Virus record (IMG/VR): IMGVR_UViG_3300050343_000199
Span: 1-64,000 of that record
DNA length: 64,000 nt
Reading direction: 5' to 3' (one strand)
Origin: a virus
The notes under the pieces are model-generated. The model was not told the origin of the DNA. It was given only the letters and a program-made list of their open reading frames with translations, and did not search any database. A program made the position numbers and the translations under genes. Positions 14,010-24,500 of the stretch are shown piece by piece. How positions within the stretch are numbered: position 1 is the stretch's first letter; each line of letters starts with the position of its first letter.

Positions 14010-15545
14010 TTATAATCCTGCGATATTGGGCATGTTAGGTTCACTACAGAATAGTGAAGTATCATATTTTGCTGGAATGATTCCTGCATATGCGGTAGTA
14101 TCACATCCTCCTTCAAAATTTTGAGTCAACCAATTTTGAAGGTTTAGTTGATCACCGTAATTTTTTCTTTCCATTTCATATGCTATATCAACTGCGGCAA
14201 TGTACATACCTGCACCGCCGTCTGTATTGATGCTTCCATTGAATCCCATGCTACTTACACCAATCGGGAAAGGTTGGAAACCATAACTACTATCGTTGGT
14301 ATAATACCATAAGATTTTACCATCAGAAATTCTAACAGCCATCCAATAGATACCAGATCCATAATAATACGAAGGACAATATGCCCAAAAATACTTACCG
14401 TCGCTACTTACTTGCCATCTAGCACCATATTGCCTACCTTGTTCATATCCATAACATGTAGTCCAACTTTGACCATGCCAATATTCACCATTTGGATTGA
14501 GACCACTGCTTGGTTGAGTTCTATCTTGCTCTTTAGTAGTACCATCCCATTTCCAAATAGTAAATCCCCAACTAGGAACCATATTGTAGCAAATGATATC
14601 TCCATTATCACATAGAACAGGTACAGGTCTATATCTAGCCTCCTCGGCACTACCCAGCTGGTTATAACCAGTCCAAGTGTTTAACTCCTGATACTCTGTG
14701 GCATTAGCAGTATTATGAAAATACTCATATAGTAAATTATCATTAGCATCTTGGTTCTCACCGACCATCGCTGTCGTATACTGTTTGCTAGCATCGTGGG
14801 CAAAATGTCTAAGATCCGGGCAGTTGTTATAAACTACTGGTTTCCATCTTCCATCACTAGTGGAGTACATAACAAGCAACTGATTAGTTTTCTTGTTATA
14901 GCAACATCCACCATGCGTGGTATGAAAATTTTTGCTACTACCGCTACGATCGGTCCAAGTATTTGGAATGTAAGTTCTACCGGTATATGTATTATTATGC
15001 CTCAACATATTATATTGAGTAGCAGATCTTCCACCAAGAATTAATTCTTGTTTTGTTTGACTACCGCCGTTAGGAACAAAGATAGCATAATCTTGATGAG
15101 TTTCATTTACGATAGGGCAGACATCTCTAAAACCAAATGCTCTATAACTGCTACCATTATCCCGACCAGATATGTTCCAACCACCATCATTACCAGATTG
15201 ACCCCCTGGTGATGAATGCGACATATGTCCTAGATATCCAACCGCTGTAGTAAAGGATGCATAGTATCCACTATTACTACTTGGATTGTTATTGGTCTGA
15301 ACACTTTGGTAACTACTTGTAGATTCAAAAAACTCGGAAGCGGTGGTAGAATAGGTTCTAAAAGATCCGTACCTGTCGCTACCATTACCATGAGTCGTAG
15401 CAATTATATTAAAGTTATGATCATACTGATAATAACCCCCGCCATGAGAATGGTTCATTGCGTATGCTGTAAAGCACGGTTGAGAATACGGATTAATCGT
15501 CTTCTGTTGTAGTGCAGTATCAGTTATTGTTAGTCTACGAGCCAT
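14010..15545 (-). CDS. Putative tail fibre/adhesin, copy A1 of a duplicated module
   Basis: A 511-residue beta-rich protein, paralogous to the protein at 11979-13460 over its whole length. Shared blocks include NPYSQPCFTAYA, FRTYSTTASEFF, GYEQGRQYGARWQVSS and CPSYYYGSGIYW. Differences concentrate between these blocks and include asparagine- and glycine-rich loops, as expected for receptor-binding surfaces under diversifying selection. Its ATG (15545) follows the 107-residue virion protein by 32 bases. Function as a host-recognition protein is inferred from position between fibre genes and neck genes. Confidence 0.75.
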   Translation of the reverse strand: MARRLTITDTALQQKTINPYSQPCFTAYAMNHSHGGGYYQYDHNFNIIATTHGNGSDRYGSFRTYSTTASEFFESTSSYQSVQTNNNPSSNSGYYASFTTAVGYLGHMSHSSPGGQSGNDGGWNISGRDNGSSYRAFGFRDVCPIVNETHQDYAIFVPNGGSQTKQELILGGRSATQYNMLRHNNTYTGRTYIPNTWTDRSGSSKNFHTTHGGCCYNKKTNQLLVMYSTSDGRWKPVVYNNCPDLRHFAHDASKQYTTAMVGENQDANDNLLYEYFHNTANATEYQELNTWTGYNQLGSAEEARYRPVPVLCDNGDIICYNMVPSWGFTIWKWDGTTKEQDRTQPSSGLNPNGEYWHGQSWTTCYGYEQGRQYGARWQVSSDGKYFWAYCPSYYYGSGIYWMAVRISDGKILWYYTNDSSYGFQPFPIGVSSMGFNGSINTDGGAGMYIAAVDIAYEMERKNYGDQLNLQNWLTQNFEGGCDTTAYAGIIPAKYDTSLFCSEPNMPNIAGL

Positions 15546-15577
15546 TAGATTGTCCTTTATAGTACTTATTCAAATAT

Positions 15578-15901
15578 TCAAGCGTTGCCGTCAATACCAT
15601 AGGCAACTGCTGAAACTCCAGTTGACGATGCCCATACTTGAATACCGTTTGTGCTGTCAGCAAGGATGCCAGTTCTTTCAAGAACACCGTTTGCTGGAAG
15701 AGCAACATTATATTCAATGTTGTCTGCATCTGCAACAGTGGTAGTTGCCGCTAGTGCAATTCTAATTTGAACAGAACCAGAAGTTCTATTGCAAATATTA
15801 ACAGTACAAACTTTAATATCTCCTGCTGAGGTGGGAGCGACTAATGTCTCCCAAGTTGAGGCGGACGCAACGTCCACCTTTGCATATACTCCTGACGCCA
15901 T
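15578..15901 (-). CDS. Small virion protein, 107 residues
   Basis: A compact beta-sandwich-like protein (MASGVYAKVDVASASTWETL; NICNRTSGSVQIRIALA; GIQVWASSTGVSAVAYG) with no charged coils or membrane segments. The strand pattern, Ala/Val/Thr richness and position between two fibre genes suggest a fibre or decoration subunit. A late promoter core lies 41 bases upstream. I recognise the general type from cyanophage genomes but not a named family. Confidence 0.7.
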   Translation of the reverse strand: MASGVYAKVDVASASTWETLVAPTSAGDIKVCTVNICNRTSGSVQIRIALAATTTVADADNIEYNVALPANGVLERTGILADSTNGIQVWASSTGVSAVAYGIDGNA

Positions 15902-15941
15902 GTTAATGCTCCTTGTTAGATCTTGCTTATGGTGTTATGAT

Positions 15942-15949
15942 TATTTATA
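15942..15949 (-). promoter_or_regulatory. T4-type late promoter core
   Basis: A perfect TATAAATA on the minus strand in the 49-base gap after the 1563-residue fibre gene; it would drive the 107-residue gene and the duplicated module. Confidence 0.8.
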
Positions 15950-15950
15950 A

Positions 15951-18900
15951 TTACATTGCGGCAATGAAATAACCAATAGCGGTTACTTCATTTACAGCAC
16001 TATCAACGTATGTCTTGACTGCCAACTGAGTTGGAACTGATATATCATCAGCAGATCCACCAGCAAGAGTAACATCATTGTCAAATGATACACCCAGTAC
16101 TGTAGTTTCAGTTAGAACTGAAGTTCCGTTAACGTGATATTCCTTAGAACCAGCAATATCAACATGCTCCGAAAGAACCCACTTATCACCGGATGCTGAC
16201 CAAGAAATAGTCTTGTCGTTACCAGCTTTTACGGTAATACCACCACCGTCTCCAGTGACATCTGAAGGTCCACCAGCACTGAATACAGTACCAGTTGCAC
16301 TACCACTACCTTGGAACACAGCACTTAATGTAACTGTACTTCCGTTGACAGCAGAAACTGTATATGTACCAGACATAGTGACTGTACCGCCACCGGACGT
16401 TACTCCAACAGCAACACCAGGTGCTAGGTTAGTGGTATCACTTACATTCGTGATGTCAGTTGAACCGGCACTGATATCACCGGTAAAACTACCAGAAGCA
16501 ACTGTACCAAGTTCAATGTTACGATCTTTGGAAGTAACAGTAACAGAATTAACAGAAGTTGTAGTTCCTTTAACAGTTAAGTTTCCTCCAACTGTAAAGT
16601 CAGAACTAACTGAATTCAGTGTGCTGACATAAGTAACGACTGCTGCCTGAGTAGGAACTTTCTCGTTACTGTTCTGCGCCATCGTGCCATCAGTTGAGAA
16701 TTCGTTAATAGCAGCACCCAACTGAGCACCGATAGAACCAAGTCTCAAACTTGATAGACCAGATAGATCAAACGCAGAAGCATCTAGAGTTGCTTTACCA
16801 GTTGCCTGTTCAACTTTAAAGTACTTACCAACTGCAAAGTTACCATCTTGGTCAGTAGATACGTAGTAAACACGACCAGGACGTGATTCGTCAGTTTCCT
16901 GTGAAGGAACATTTGGTGATAGGGGAAGACCAGGCCAATTCGTATTTGCTTGACTTCCAGTACCAACGTCTAGGAAATCGTGTGCAGTTAATCTAACTTG
17001 AGAATAACGATAACGAATCTTAAAGTCTTGACCATCGCCAGCAGCAATTACTTTCTCGTCAGCAAATAGTAACGTAGTAATACCAGTAGTATCAGGAGTT
17101 ACTGCACTAATGAGGAAGAATTCATTACCAACCTTAACAAAATCATTTGCTTCAAAGTTAAGATCCGCACGTTTGATACGTAGGAAGAGTTGTGCATCTG
17201 TAGCATCTTCAATTAGTTCATCTTGTGAAGTAACCTTAGTTTGATAAATGCTTACTGCATCACCCTGTGCATGATTTTGTGCAACAGTTCCGTCTTGTGC
17301 CCTAGCAACTTCAATTTGGTCTGCAGCGACAATTGCTACAACCTTGAAGAGTTCCTGGTTAACAACAACATAACCGTTTGCAATCATTCCAGTAACGCTT
17401 GCAACACCCATGATGTATGGTGCTGCTTCAGTACCTGTTGAGGTAGAGTTGATAGCACCACTCAAAGTGGTTGATACAGCAGTTGCGTTCTCTGGGTAGT
17501 GTGTTACACTAGTAGTACCATTATGCGTTGCTGCAGTTGATCCTAGAGCGCCTCTGTTGACTGTTAGCGAACCTCTACCATCTGGAGCAGTATAGCTGGA
17601 GTTGGAGATAACGTATGAACCAGCGTCATCATTAACTCCATTATCCTGCATCTCAACAGAACCACCTTGGTCAGGACCATATGAAAGATCAACAACCGTA
17701 AGGACAAAACCTTTTTGTCCGGTAACTGCATCAGTATTATTAACGAGGGTAATATATGCAGATGAAAGTTGTCCTGTAATTACTTCACCTTGTACAAAGG
17801 TTCCTGTAATTGGGAAGTAGTAAAGGTAACCAGATGGTGATTGATCGCTGATCAACTCACCAATTGCACCTGAAGTACCACCAATGATTCTTTCACCTGG
17901 AGTAAATCCGCCATCTTTAGCACCAGCAGGATTAATTTCTAGACGACCACCTTTGATTTTACCGTTAACGGTAGATTCATTAGCATCAAATCCTCTAGCA
18001 ATTGCACCATACTTACCATAAGAAGAGTTACCAGAAACACCACGAATTCTACCACCTCTTGTAGAGGTGTATGAAATGTGATTATAATATGTGAAGCAAG
18101 ATACAATCTCAGTTGCAGCACCTCTAGTTACATAGAAACCAATACCACCATCAAGGATTTGGGTATAGGAGTCAAACACCATTGACTTGTTTGACTTAGT
18201 TGAGGTGTTATCAAAGTGTTCGTGAGTACCACCATCAAGTACAACACCTACAGCAGCACCACCAATTGCGGCACAGTTTTGAACATAAGGTGACTTAGTA
18301 ATCGGTGAATTTGGATTAAGTCTGAAGTATACACCTTTAAGCGTTCCATGATCTGTGTTCTTATCATCTGGAGCATAAGGAACAAATCCAGACATGCCTT
18401 CAAATACCATATCTTTAATGGTATTTGCAGTAGACAGGAAGAACATCGTGGTTTCCTGGTTAGGAATACCAGCAGCAGTCGTGATAGACTTGTATCCATC
18501 ATCATTAGTAAGTGCAGTAAGATTGCCTGAGAATAGCGAACCTGCTGCTAAATCGCATAAAGTTTGTACTGCTGCAGTTTGAGTTGCACAGAATCCAGGA
18601 TCACTGGTAATTGTATTATCAATTACTTGATTGATGACGTTATTCGTTGCTGCAGATACTGTTTCATTTTTAACTACCTGAATACCAGCATCACGAATAA
18701 TATCAATAAGTAATTTATCTTCAGAACCAACAGTGGTAATAGCATCAGAACCACCGGCAATAACAGCAGTTGCAAAAGCATGAACTCTGTCATTACCACC
18801 GGATCTTACTTGAGCAGCAAGTTCTACAACAAACTCCTCCAATCTTAGGCGGATATCAGCAGCAGCACCAGTAGGATTTGAACTTTGATCTGCAACAAAT

Positions 18901-20642
18901 TTATAGTATGCTTGGTGAGCAAGGAAAGTTTTGTTTGAAACTAAAAGATTTGCAGCATCAGCAGACGAATTGGAAATTGTATTTGTCCATTTGTCTGCTG
19001 TATTCCAAGCACCACCTGTAACCTGTTGAATAGTAACAGTATTTGTTTGAGACTCTAAAATTCTAGCAGTCTTAGTTCTAACTGAGTTAGAAACGATATC
19101 TCCATACTGGAAAGAATCTGCTGCCTGAGAAAGAACTAGATTTTGAGAAGTAGAATTAAAACCTGATTTTGGTTTAACCTTTGAAGTTCTTAGGTTATCA
19201 CCAACAATAGAAACAAATTCAGGAACTACAATCGGAAGAGTTTCTTCGTAGACACCTGCTTTGAGGTAAATTGCAATAGGATTTGTTGCACTGGCTGCGT
19301 CTGCACCAGTTAAAGCATTAATAGTATCACAGGCATAACGTAAACTACCAAATGCTCTTGAGATTGATCTACCGCTATTTGAATCGGAACCTTCTTTGGT
19401 TACGTAGTAAACAGCATTTGATACATTATTAGATTCCCATCTTGGCAGAATAGGTGAACCTCCAACAGTCAGAATCTGACCACTTGCTTCTTTAAGTTCT
19501 GCTGCAGTTGCAGTATTTGGATTTGCTGGTAATGCAATTCTGTTAATACCAGATGCAGATTGATAAAGAAGGTCACCAGTTTCTTGTAGTACCTGAGCAG
19601 CGTCACCACCTTGAGAGACGTAGTTCCAATAAACTGCAGTAGTATCAAGTTCCGGAGCAGTTGTTGCACCAGTAGTGTTAGATCTAATACAAACGTAAGA
19701 GTTACCGTTTCTATTAACGACATCACCTAGTTGATAAACTGCGCCATTATTCCATGCAGCGTTCCAGTTTAGACCTTCAAGAACTAGATCCCAGAATCTT
19801 GTATTAGTTGGATATGGGATATAAACAATACTACCGCCAGTAGCACTAGCAGTCTCAGTACTTTCAATCGTAAATCCGGTAGTCGTAGATAATTTAACGC
19901 GGAATGCTGTGTTGTATTGAGCAGCAGATGTTCCGGAAAGTGTTACTAAATCACCAACACCAAATGGTGCGACAGGTTGAGCAGCATCAAATACAACTGT
20001 TACTTCACTGCCATCACCACTGATAGTGGCGATAGTGTAAGACTCAGGAGTTGTAGTAAGTTTACATGAGTAAGCATTACCACCATACTTGACAAGATTT
20101 CCTGGTTCGTATACTTCGTTGCTATCAAAATCACCTTGTGGTGAGAAGCCAGTTGAAAGAACTTTCCAATAAAGTTCATCCGTATTTGGTGCTACGTTAG
20201 TAGAATTTTGTTGTGCTGTGTATGTGTAACCACCAAAGGTTACAATGTCACCTTTTTGGTAGATAGTTGCGGAGGACCAAGTATCTTCAAAATTTAGACC
20301 TTCCGAATAAACTTCAAACTTAGCGAAGTCAAAACTTGCAGGACCAGTATGTGCCGTAGTACAACGATATACCGTATTGCCGTACTTGACAAGATCGTTT
20401 AGTGAATACCAAACTCCAGTCGTTTGATACTCTCCGCGATTTCTAAGACCTTCTGTTTGAAGATCCCAATTTCCTAGGTCGGAAGAATAAAAACTAGTTT
20501 CCGTATTTGCGGAAGTGTGATTGGTGGTACAGACATATGCGTTTGCACCGTACTTGACAATATCGTCAATGACATAAGCAGTGCTCGCCGTCCAATCACC
20601 GCGCCACTTAAACTTCAGTCTGCCGAGTCTAAAATCTGCCAT
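15951..20642 (-). CDS. Large modular tail fibre with carbohydrate-binding repeats and a beta-helix-like region
   Basis: A 1563-residue virion protein. The first 330 residues hold at least five copies of a W..STAY..DDIVKYG..AYVC-type unit (about residues 15-40, 70-95, 125-150, 178-198 and 300-325), resembling chitin-binding CBM5/12-like modules. From about residue 410 (YVTKEGSDSNSG, AFGSLRYACDTINAL, IYLKAGVYEETLPIVV) it looks like the start of a right-handed parallel beta-helix of the pectate-lyase type, found in many phage fibres. The C-terminal part has serine/threonine/glycine-rich stretches and a final TQLAVKTYVDSAVNE segment common at fibre ends. It probably contacts host surface polysaccharide (inference). 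It follows the 122-residue gene by 11 bases. Confidence 0.85.
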   Translation of the reverse strand: MADFRLGRLKFKWRGDWTASTAYVIDDIVKYGANAYVCTTNHTSANTETSFYSSDLGNWDLQTEGLRNRGEYQTTGVWYSLNDLVKYGNTVYRCTTAHTGPASFDFAKFEVYSEGLNFEDTWSSATIYQKGDIVTFGGYTYTAQQNSTNVAPNTDELYWKVLSTGFSPQGDFDSNEVYEPGNLVKYGGNAYSCKLTTTPESYTIATISGDGSEVTVVFDAAQPVAPFGVGDLVTLSGTSAAQYNTAFRVKLSTTTGFTIESTETASATGGSIVYIPYPTNTRFWDLVLEGLNWNAAWNNGAVYQLGDVVNRNGNSYVCIRSNTTGATTAPELDTTAVYWNYVSQGGDAAQVLQETGDLLYQSASGINRIALPANPNTATAAELKEASGQILTVGGSPILPRWESNNVSNAVYYVTKEGSDSNSGRSISRAFGSLRYACDTINALTGADAASATNPIAIYLKAGVYEETLPIVVPEFVSIVGDNLRTSKVKPKSGFNSTSQNLVLSQAADSFQYGDIVSNSVRTKTARILESQTNTVTIQQVTGGAWNTADKWTNTISNSSADAANLLVSNKTFLAHQAYYKFVADQSSNPTGAAADIRLRLEEFVVELAAQVRSGGNDRVHAFATAVIAGGSDAITTVGSEDKLLIDIIRDAGIQVVKNETVSAATNNVINQVIDNTITSDPGFCATQTAAVQTLCDLAAGSLFSGNLTALTNDDGYKSITTAAGIPNQETTMFFLSTANTIKDMVFEGMSGFVPYAPDDKNTDHGTLKGVYFRLNPNSPITKSPYVQNCAAIGGAAVGVVLDGGTHEHFDNTSTKSNKSMVFDSYTQILDGGIGFYVTRGAATEIVSCFTYYNHISYTSTRGGRIRGVSGNSSYGKYGAIARGFDANESTVNGKIKGGRLEINPAGAKDGGFTPGERIIGGTSGAIGELISDQSPSGYLYYFPITGTFVQGEVITGQLSSAYITLVNNTDAVTGQKGFVLTVVDLSYGPDQGGSVEMQDNGVNDDAGSYVISNSSYTAPDGRGSLTVNRGALGSTAATHNGTTSVTHYPENATAVSTTLSGAINSTSTGTEAAPYIMGVASVTGMIANGYVVVNQELFKVVAIVAADQIEVARAQDGTVAQNHAQGDAVSIYQTKVTSQDELIEDATDAQLFLRIKRADLNFEANDFVKVGNEFFLISAVTPDTTGITTLLFADEKVIAAGDGQDFKIRYRYSQVRLTAHDFLDVGTGSQANTNWPGLPLSPNVPSQETDESRPGRVYYVSTDQDGNFAVGKYFKVEQATGKATLDASAFDLSGLSSLRLGSIGAQLGAAINEFSTDGTMAQNSNEKVPTQAAVVTYVSTLNSVSSDFTVGGNLTVKGTTTSVNSVTVTSKDRNIELGTVASGSFTGDISAGSTDITNVSDTTNLAPGVAVGVTSGGGTVTMSGTYTVSAVNGSTVTLSAVFQGSGSATGTVFSAGGPSDVTGDGGGITVKAGNDKTISWSASGDKWVLSEHVDIAGSKEYHVNGTSVLTETTVLGVSFDNDVTLAGGSADDISVPTQLAVKTYVDSAVNEVTAIGYFIAAM

Positions 20643-20653
20643 TTTTTAAATCC

Positions 20654-21022
20654 TTACTTAGGTCCTTGAGTGTTATGATCATATGATTTATTTAGTCTTG
20701 CAACTAAGTAACCATCATCATCAATGAAATATGTCAAGCGTCTGAAATCAAACCTGAACTGTTGGTATTTATCATCAGTGTCATTTGAATATTGTCTCGC
20801 AACATTAGGTGTTGCATCTACATATTCAGTTCCTTGGAGAAAATCTTTATATTCTTCTCCATCAGTTCTGTGAAAATCGTAAACTACGTCTTCTGTTGAT
20901 CTCGCATTAGTATAATGAAGCATACCGTCCTTATCTCTTCTCAGAGCGTGTACGGTAAAGTCATTTGAATTTGCAACATTTTGTTCTTGTGTTGCAGTAC
21001 TTGCACTAAGATATAAACTCAT
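20654..21022 (-). CDS. Small virion protein, 122 residues
   Basis: A polar, Tyr/Asp-rich protein (DFTVHALRRDKDGMLHYTNA; FRFDFRRLTYFIDDDGYLVA) with no membrane segment. It reads like the small structural proteins that T4-like cyanophages encode between fibre genes. Its ATG overlaps the stop of the upstream gene (ATGA), so production is coupled. No named family; a baseplate or fibre connector is possible. Confidence 0.7.
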   Translation of the reverse strand: MSLYLSASTATQEQNVANSNDFTVHALRRDKDGMLHYTNARSTEDVVYDFHRTDGEEYKDFLQGTEYVDATPNVARQYSNDTDDKYQQFRFDFRRLTYFIDDDGYLVARLNKSYDHNTQGPK

Positions 21023-21477
21023 GCTAAGATCCTCCAGTAAATTCCGTCCCAGATAAACTGAACATATAAACCAGCAACATCTAAAACAAATACGCTATCA
21101 GTATTTCCAAATTTATTCAAAAATAACTGTCCATTACTGGATGTTAGCGTGACATTATTTATAGCCCATGTTGCTTTAAAATCAACTAGTTCCAGCACAT
21201 CACCAACGTGAGGAACAACTCCCGCTGATTCAAATGGCATAGTTAATGATAGCGCACTTGCACTAGTATCAATTAACCATCTAAGTCCGCATGATAAACT
21301 TGTATCTGTATTGACAACTTCCCATCTCGTTCGTTGGAGTTCAAACCCTCCAATATCACTACCATCATGTACAACCGCTGTTTTTTTATCGGTATCTACC
21401 GTAAGTTCAGCTAACGCACCTGTAAATAGTGCGTGTTCGGAAGTTGTGCCCTTTCTAAATTGTACCTGAGTGGTCAT
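21019..21477 (-). CDS. Small fibre protein with Mtd-like N-terminal motif
   Basis: A 152-residue protein. The first 40 residues (VQFRKGTTSEHALF, GALAELTVDTDKKTAVVHDG) match the pattern at the N-terminus of the major tropism determinant and many other fibre proteins: an RRGT-type strand, then AEL.VDTD and a V.DG turn. The rest (DVLELVDFKATWAINNVTLT; GLYVQFIWDGIYWRILA) is a beta-sandwich resembling the tips of other cyanophage fibres. A late promoter core lies 27 bases upstream, and the next gene is coupled by ATGA. Domain assignment is by eye and moderately sure. Confidence 0.7.
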   Translation of the reverse strand: MTTQVQFRKGTTSEHALFTGALAELTVDTDKKTAVVHDGSDIGGFELQRTRWEVVNTDTSLSCGLRWLIDTSASALSLTMPFESAGVVPHVGDVLELVDFKATWAINNVTLTSSNGQLFLNKFGNTDSVFVLDVAGLYVQFIWDGIYWRILA

Positions 21478-21503
21478 TATTAGCGCACAGTTTTTCTATG
21501 ATC

Positions 21504-21511
21504 TATTTATA
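21504..21511 (-). promoter_or_regulatory. T4-type late promoter core
   Basis: A perfect TATAAATA on the minus strand, 27 bases before the ATG at 21477, in the 37-base gap after the 2173-residue gene. Confidence 0.8.
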
Positions 21512-21514
21512 GAA

Positions 21515-24500
21515 TTAAATCATCCAAACATATGTGCGAGGTGGTTGGAACAACTCAACTTGTACAATTCCGAATCCACTAATTGCAATTGAACCACTTG
21601 CAATATAAGGAGCACGTGCAAATGCCTCATCTCCATTAATAAATCCAAACAACGTTCCAGATCCGGCATAAGCACGGGATCTGATGGTTGTACTAATACC
21701 ATTAACATTAATTTTAACGAATGGTTGCTCAGAGAATGTAAGTAATGGATCTCCGGATGTTCCTTGAAGTGTAAATTTGCCGGGAGTACCAAGTTCTCTT
21801 GCGGTAATTTTTTCGGATATTCTTTCTCCCGCAAACGAGAAGAGCATTTGCTTCTCGTCTGGATTGACAGTGAGAGATTCTGCTGCACCAGATAGAGTTG
21901 GGATAATACCAAACCCAACAAAATCTCTTGCTCTTGTAGTAGTTGCATTTCCACTGAGAGGAATTGTTCCTTCTCCAGTGTGTGCAAATCTGACAAGAAC
22001 ACCAGCTTCTCCAGATGCTTTGAACAATCCACCCTGACTGACTTCTCTTGCAGTTGTATTTTCTGTTCCTGCACCAATGAACGAGAAGAGCATTTGCCTC
22101 TCGTCTGGATTGAAGGTAACCGACTCTGCAGATCCCGATAGTTTTCTGAGTGAACCAGAACCAACATGTAGTACAGAGATTTTGTTGATAGAATCTCCGG
22201 AGACCTTGAACAGAACTTGTTCTGTCTGTGGTACAACTCCAGTAGATTCTGATACTCCACCAAATCCGAAGAGTGAACCAGTACCAATAATACTGCGATG
22301 AGTGGTGAAGAATACTTTGCCACTGATCTTCGTCTGAACAAATGGTTGTTCTGCGAACGTAAGTAATGGATCTCCAGATGTACCAGAGAATGTAAATGTT
22401 CCACCTTGACTGATTTCTCTGACAAGAATTCTTTCTGTACCTTCTCCTGTAAAGGAGAAGAGCATTTGCTTCTCGTCTGGGTTGAAGGTAATAGATTCGG
22501 CACTACCTGCAAGAGCAAAGATATTACCAGATCCAATGTTGTTCGGAACAAACTTCTCTGTAACAACACCAGAAATTTGAGCAGAACCAGAACCTGTGTA
22601 TACACTGGTAAGATTTTCTTGACCTTCTCCAGTAATATCAACTTCAATCTGTTTGATTTCAGTAGCACTGAAGGATTCTAATGCTTCCCCAATGAAGGAG
22701 AAGAGCATCTGACGTTCATCTGGATTAAACGTTACAGATTCTGCAGCACCATTGATAGCGAAGATATTACCTGATCCGATGTTATTAGGAACATATCGGA
22801 CAAATACATCACCAGAAATTCTTAGATCAGCTTGTAGTTCTGGCGATGCAGTGAAGGATTCTGATAGACCACCAATTCCGAATAGAGAACCAGTACTAAA
22901 TTCAACAATAGATGTAGTCTCTGCAATTCTCGTTCCAGTAAACGAGAAGAGCATCTGTCTCTCTTCTGGATTGACAGTAAGAGATTCTGCAGATCCGGAG
23001 AGTGTTTTGAGTGAACCAGAACCATTGTGTAGTAGACTGAAGTTTGTTTTTGCTTCACCACTAACTGGGATAGTACCAGTAACAACCCAAGATGGTTGCC
23101 AATCAAAGGTCTCAAAGTCAGATAGCGCACCTCTGCGAATTCTGATTGCTTTTTCAATACCAACATAGTTCTCGGTATGAGTCTCTTTTCCTTCTCCAAT
23201 AAAGGAGAAGAGCATTTGTTTCTCTTCTGGATTGACAGTGAGAGATTCGGATGCACCAGAGAACTTCCTGAATGTACCAGTACCAACAACACTTGGAACA
23301 TAATGTGTCTTGGCAATACCACTGACAGGAATAACTCCAAATGGTTGCTCTGCAAATGTAAGGATCTGAGGAGTTGTATCTCCAGATAGTCTGATTTCAG
23401 TTCCTTCTTCTGGTGGATTGGCAGAGAATACTTCTTCGGATGTACCACCAAATTTGATATGTGCAGTAAATGCCGGAAGTCTCTTGGTGAGAGACTCGGA
23501 ACTAATTCCGTTAGAGAAGATAGCACCACTTCCAATAAAGTCTCTTGCTCTTGGAGTTGCAGCAACACCAGAAACATTGATAGTTCCAAATACAAAGTGA
23601 TGAACAAGTACACGTTCAACCAGATTATTAACAGTGAATAGACTTCCTGTTCCTGTGTATGGAACAGTAAAGCTTTCTGCGAGAACACCAGATAGTTTGA
23701 TGTCTGTGGTAATATCTGGTGGGTTGAATGATACTGCTTCCGCTGCACCATTGATTCCGAATAGTGAACCAAATCCTGTAAATGCTCTTGCTCTTGGAGT
23801 TTCTGCAATTCCGGAAACTGGAATTGTACCTTGAGATACCCAAGAAGGTTGCCAATCGTAAGTAACAAATCTGCTGAACGGACCAGGAGATACTTTGAAT
23901 AGAAGTTGTACTTCGTCTGGTGAGTATCTTCTGCTTTCTGTGGCACCACCGAATCCGAATAGAGATCCACCACCAAATGTTCGTAGACTGAATAATGGAA
24001 TCGCTGCATTGCGAACAAGAATCGGTGGAGATATATTGTTCCATTGAGGTGGAACAACAACGAATGCATCTCCAACAATCTTGATGACTGTACTTTCCGT
24101 AAATATAGAAGTATTACGAATGTACTTCTCAACCAGTGTACCCTTGAGTGAATCAAGTTGACCGAATGGACAGACAAGACCAGTAGTATCAAGGATATGT
24201 CCGTAATCTGTCAGTCCATCTTCTGTATCTGATACATCCTGATAGTCTGCGAATACTGTTGGTACAGTTGTAAATGCAGTTAATGTATAAGTTACTCCAG
24301 GATCAATTGATAATGTAGATCCTAGAGTTACCTTTGTGCATCCAGAAGACGATGTGGTATTTGTAGAAACGACCCCATCAACATCAACACATACACTATT
24401 TGCAGAAAGATCAACGATTCTTCCATAATCAAGTTCCGGTTCGTCTCTACAGAGATCCATACTGTAAACTTCAGTATGCTTCTCTTCTGAAAGTTCACTG

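Noticed and set aside
16213-16632. Open frame of 139 codons on the plus strand (others at 4152-4544, 22752-23168 and 12246-12656)
   Set aside because: They lie opposite strong minus-strand fibre genes, with composition that mirrors those codons and no promoter or ribosome site.
21156-21163. Late promoter core TATAAATA inside the 152-residue gene (also ATAAATA at 47579-47585)
   Set aside because: Both lie inside genes more than 100 bases from the next start; they may be used, but position does not support it as well as the intergenic sites.
11979-21477. Possible diversity-generating retroelement (Mtd-like N-terminus and paralogous fibre tips)
   Set aside because: No reverse transcriptase gene and no template repeat with adenine-biased changes were seen in the window.
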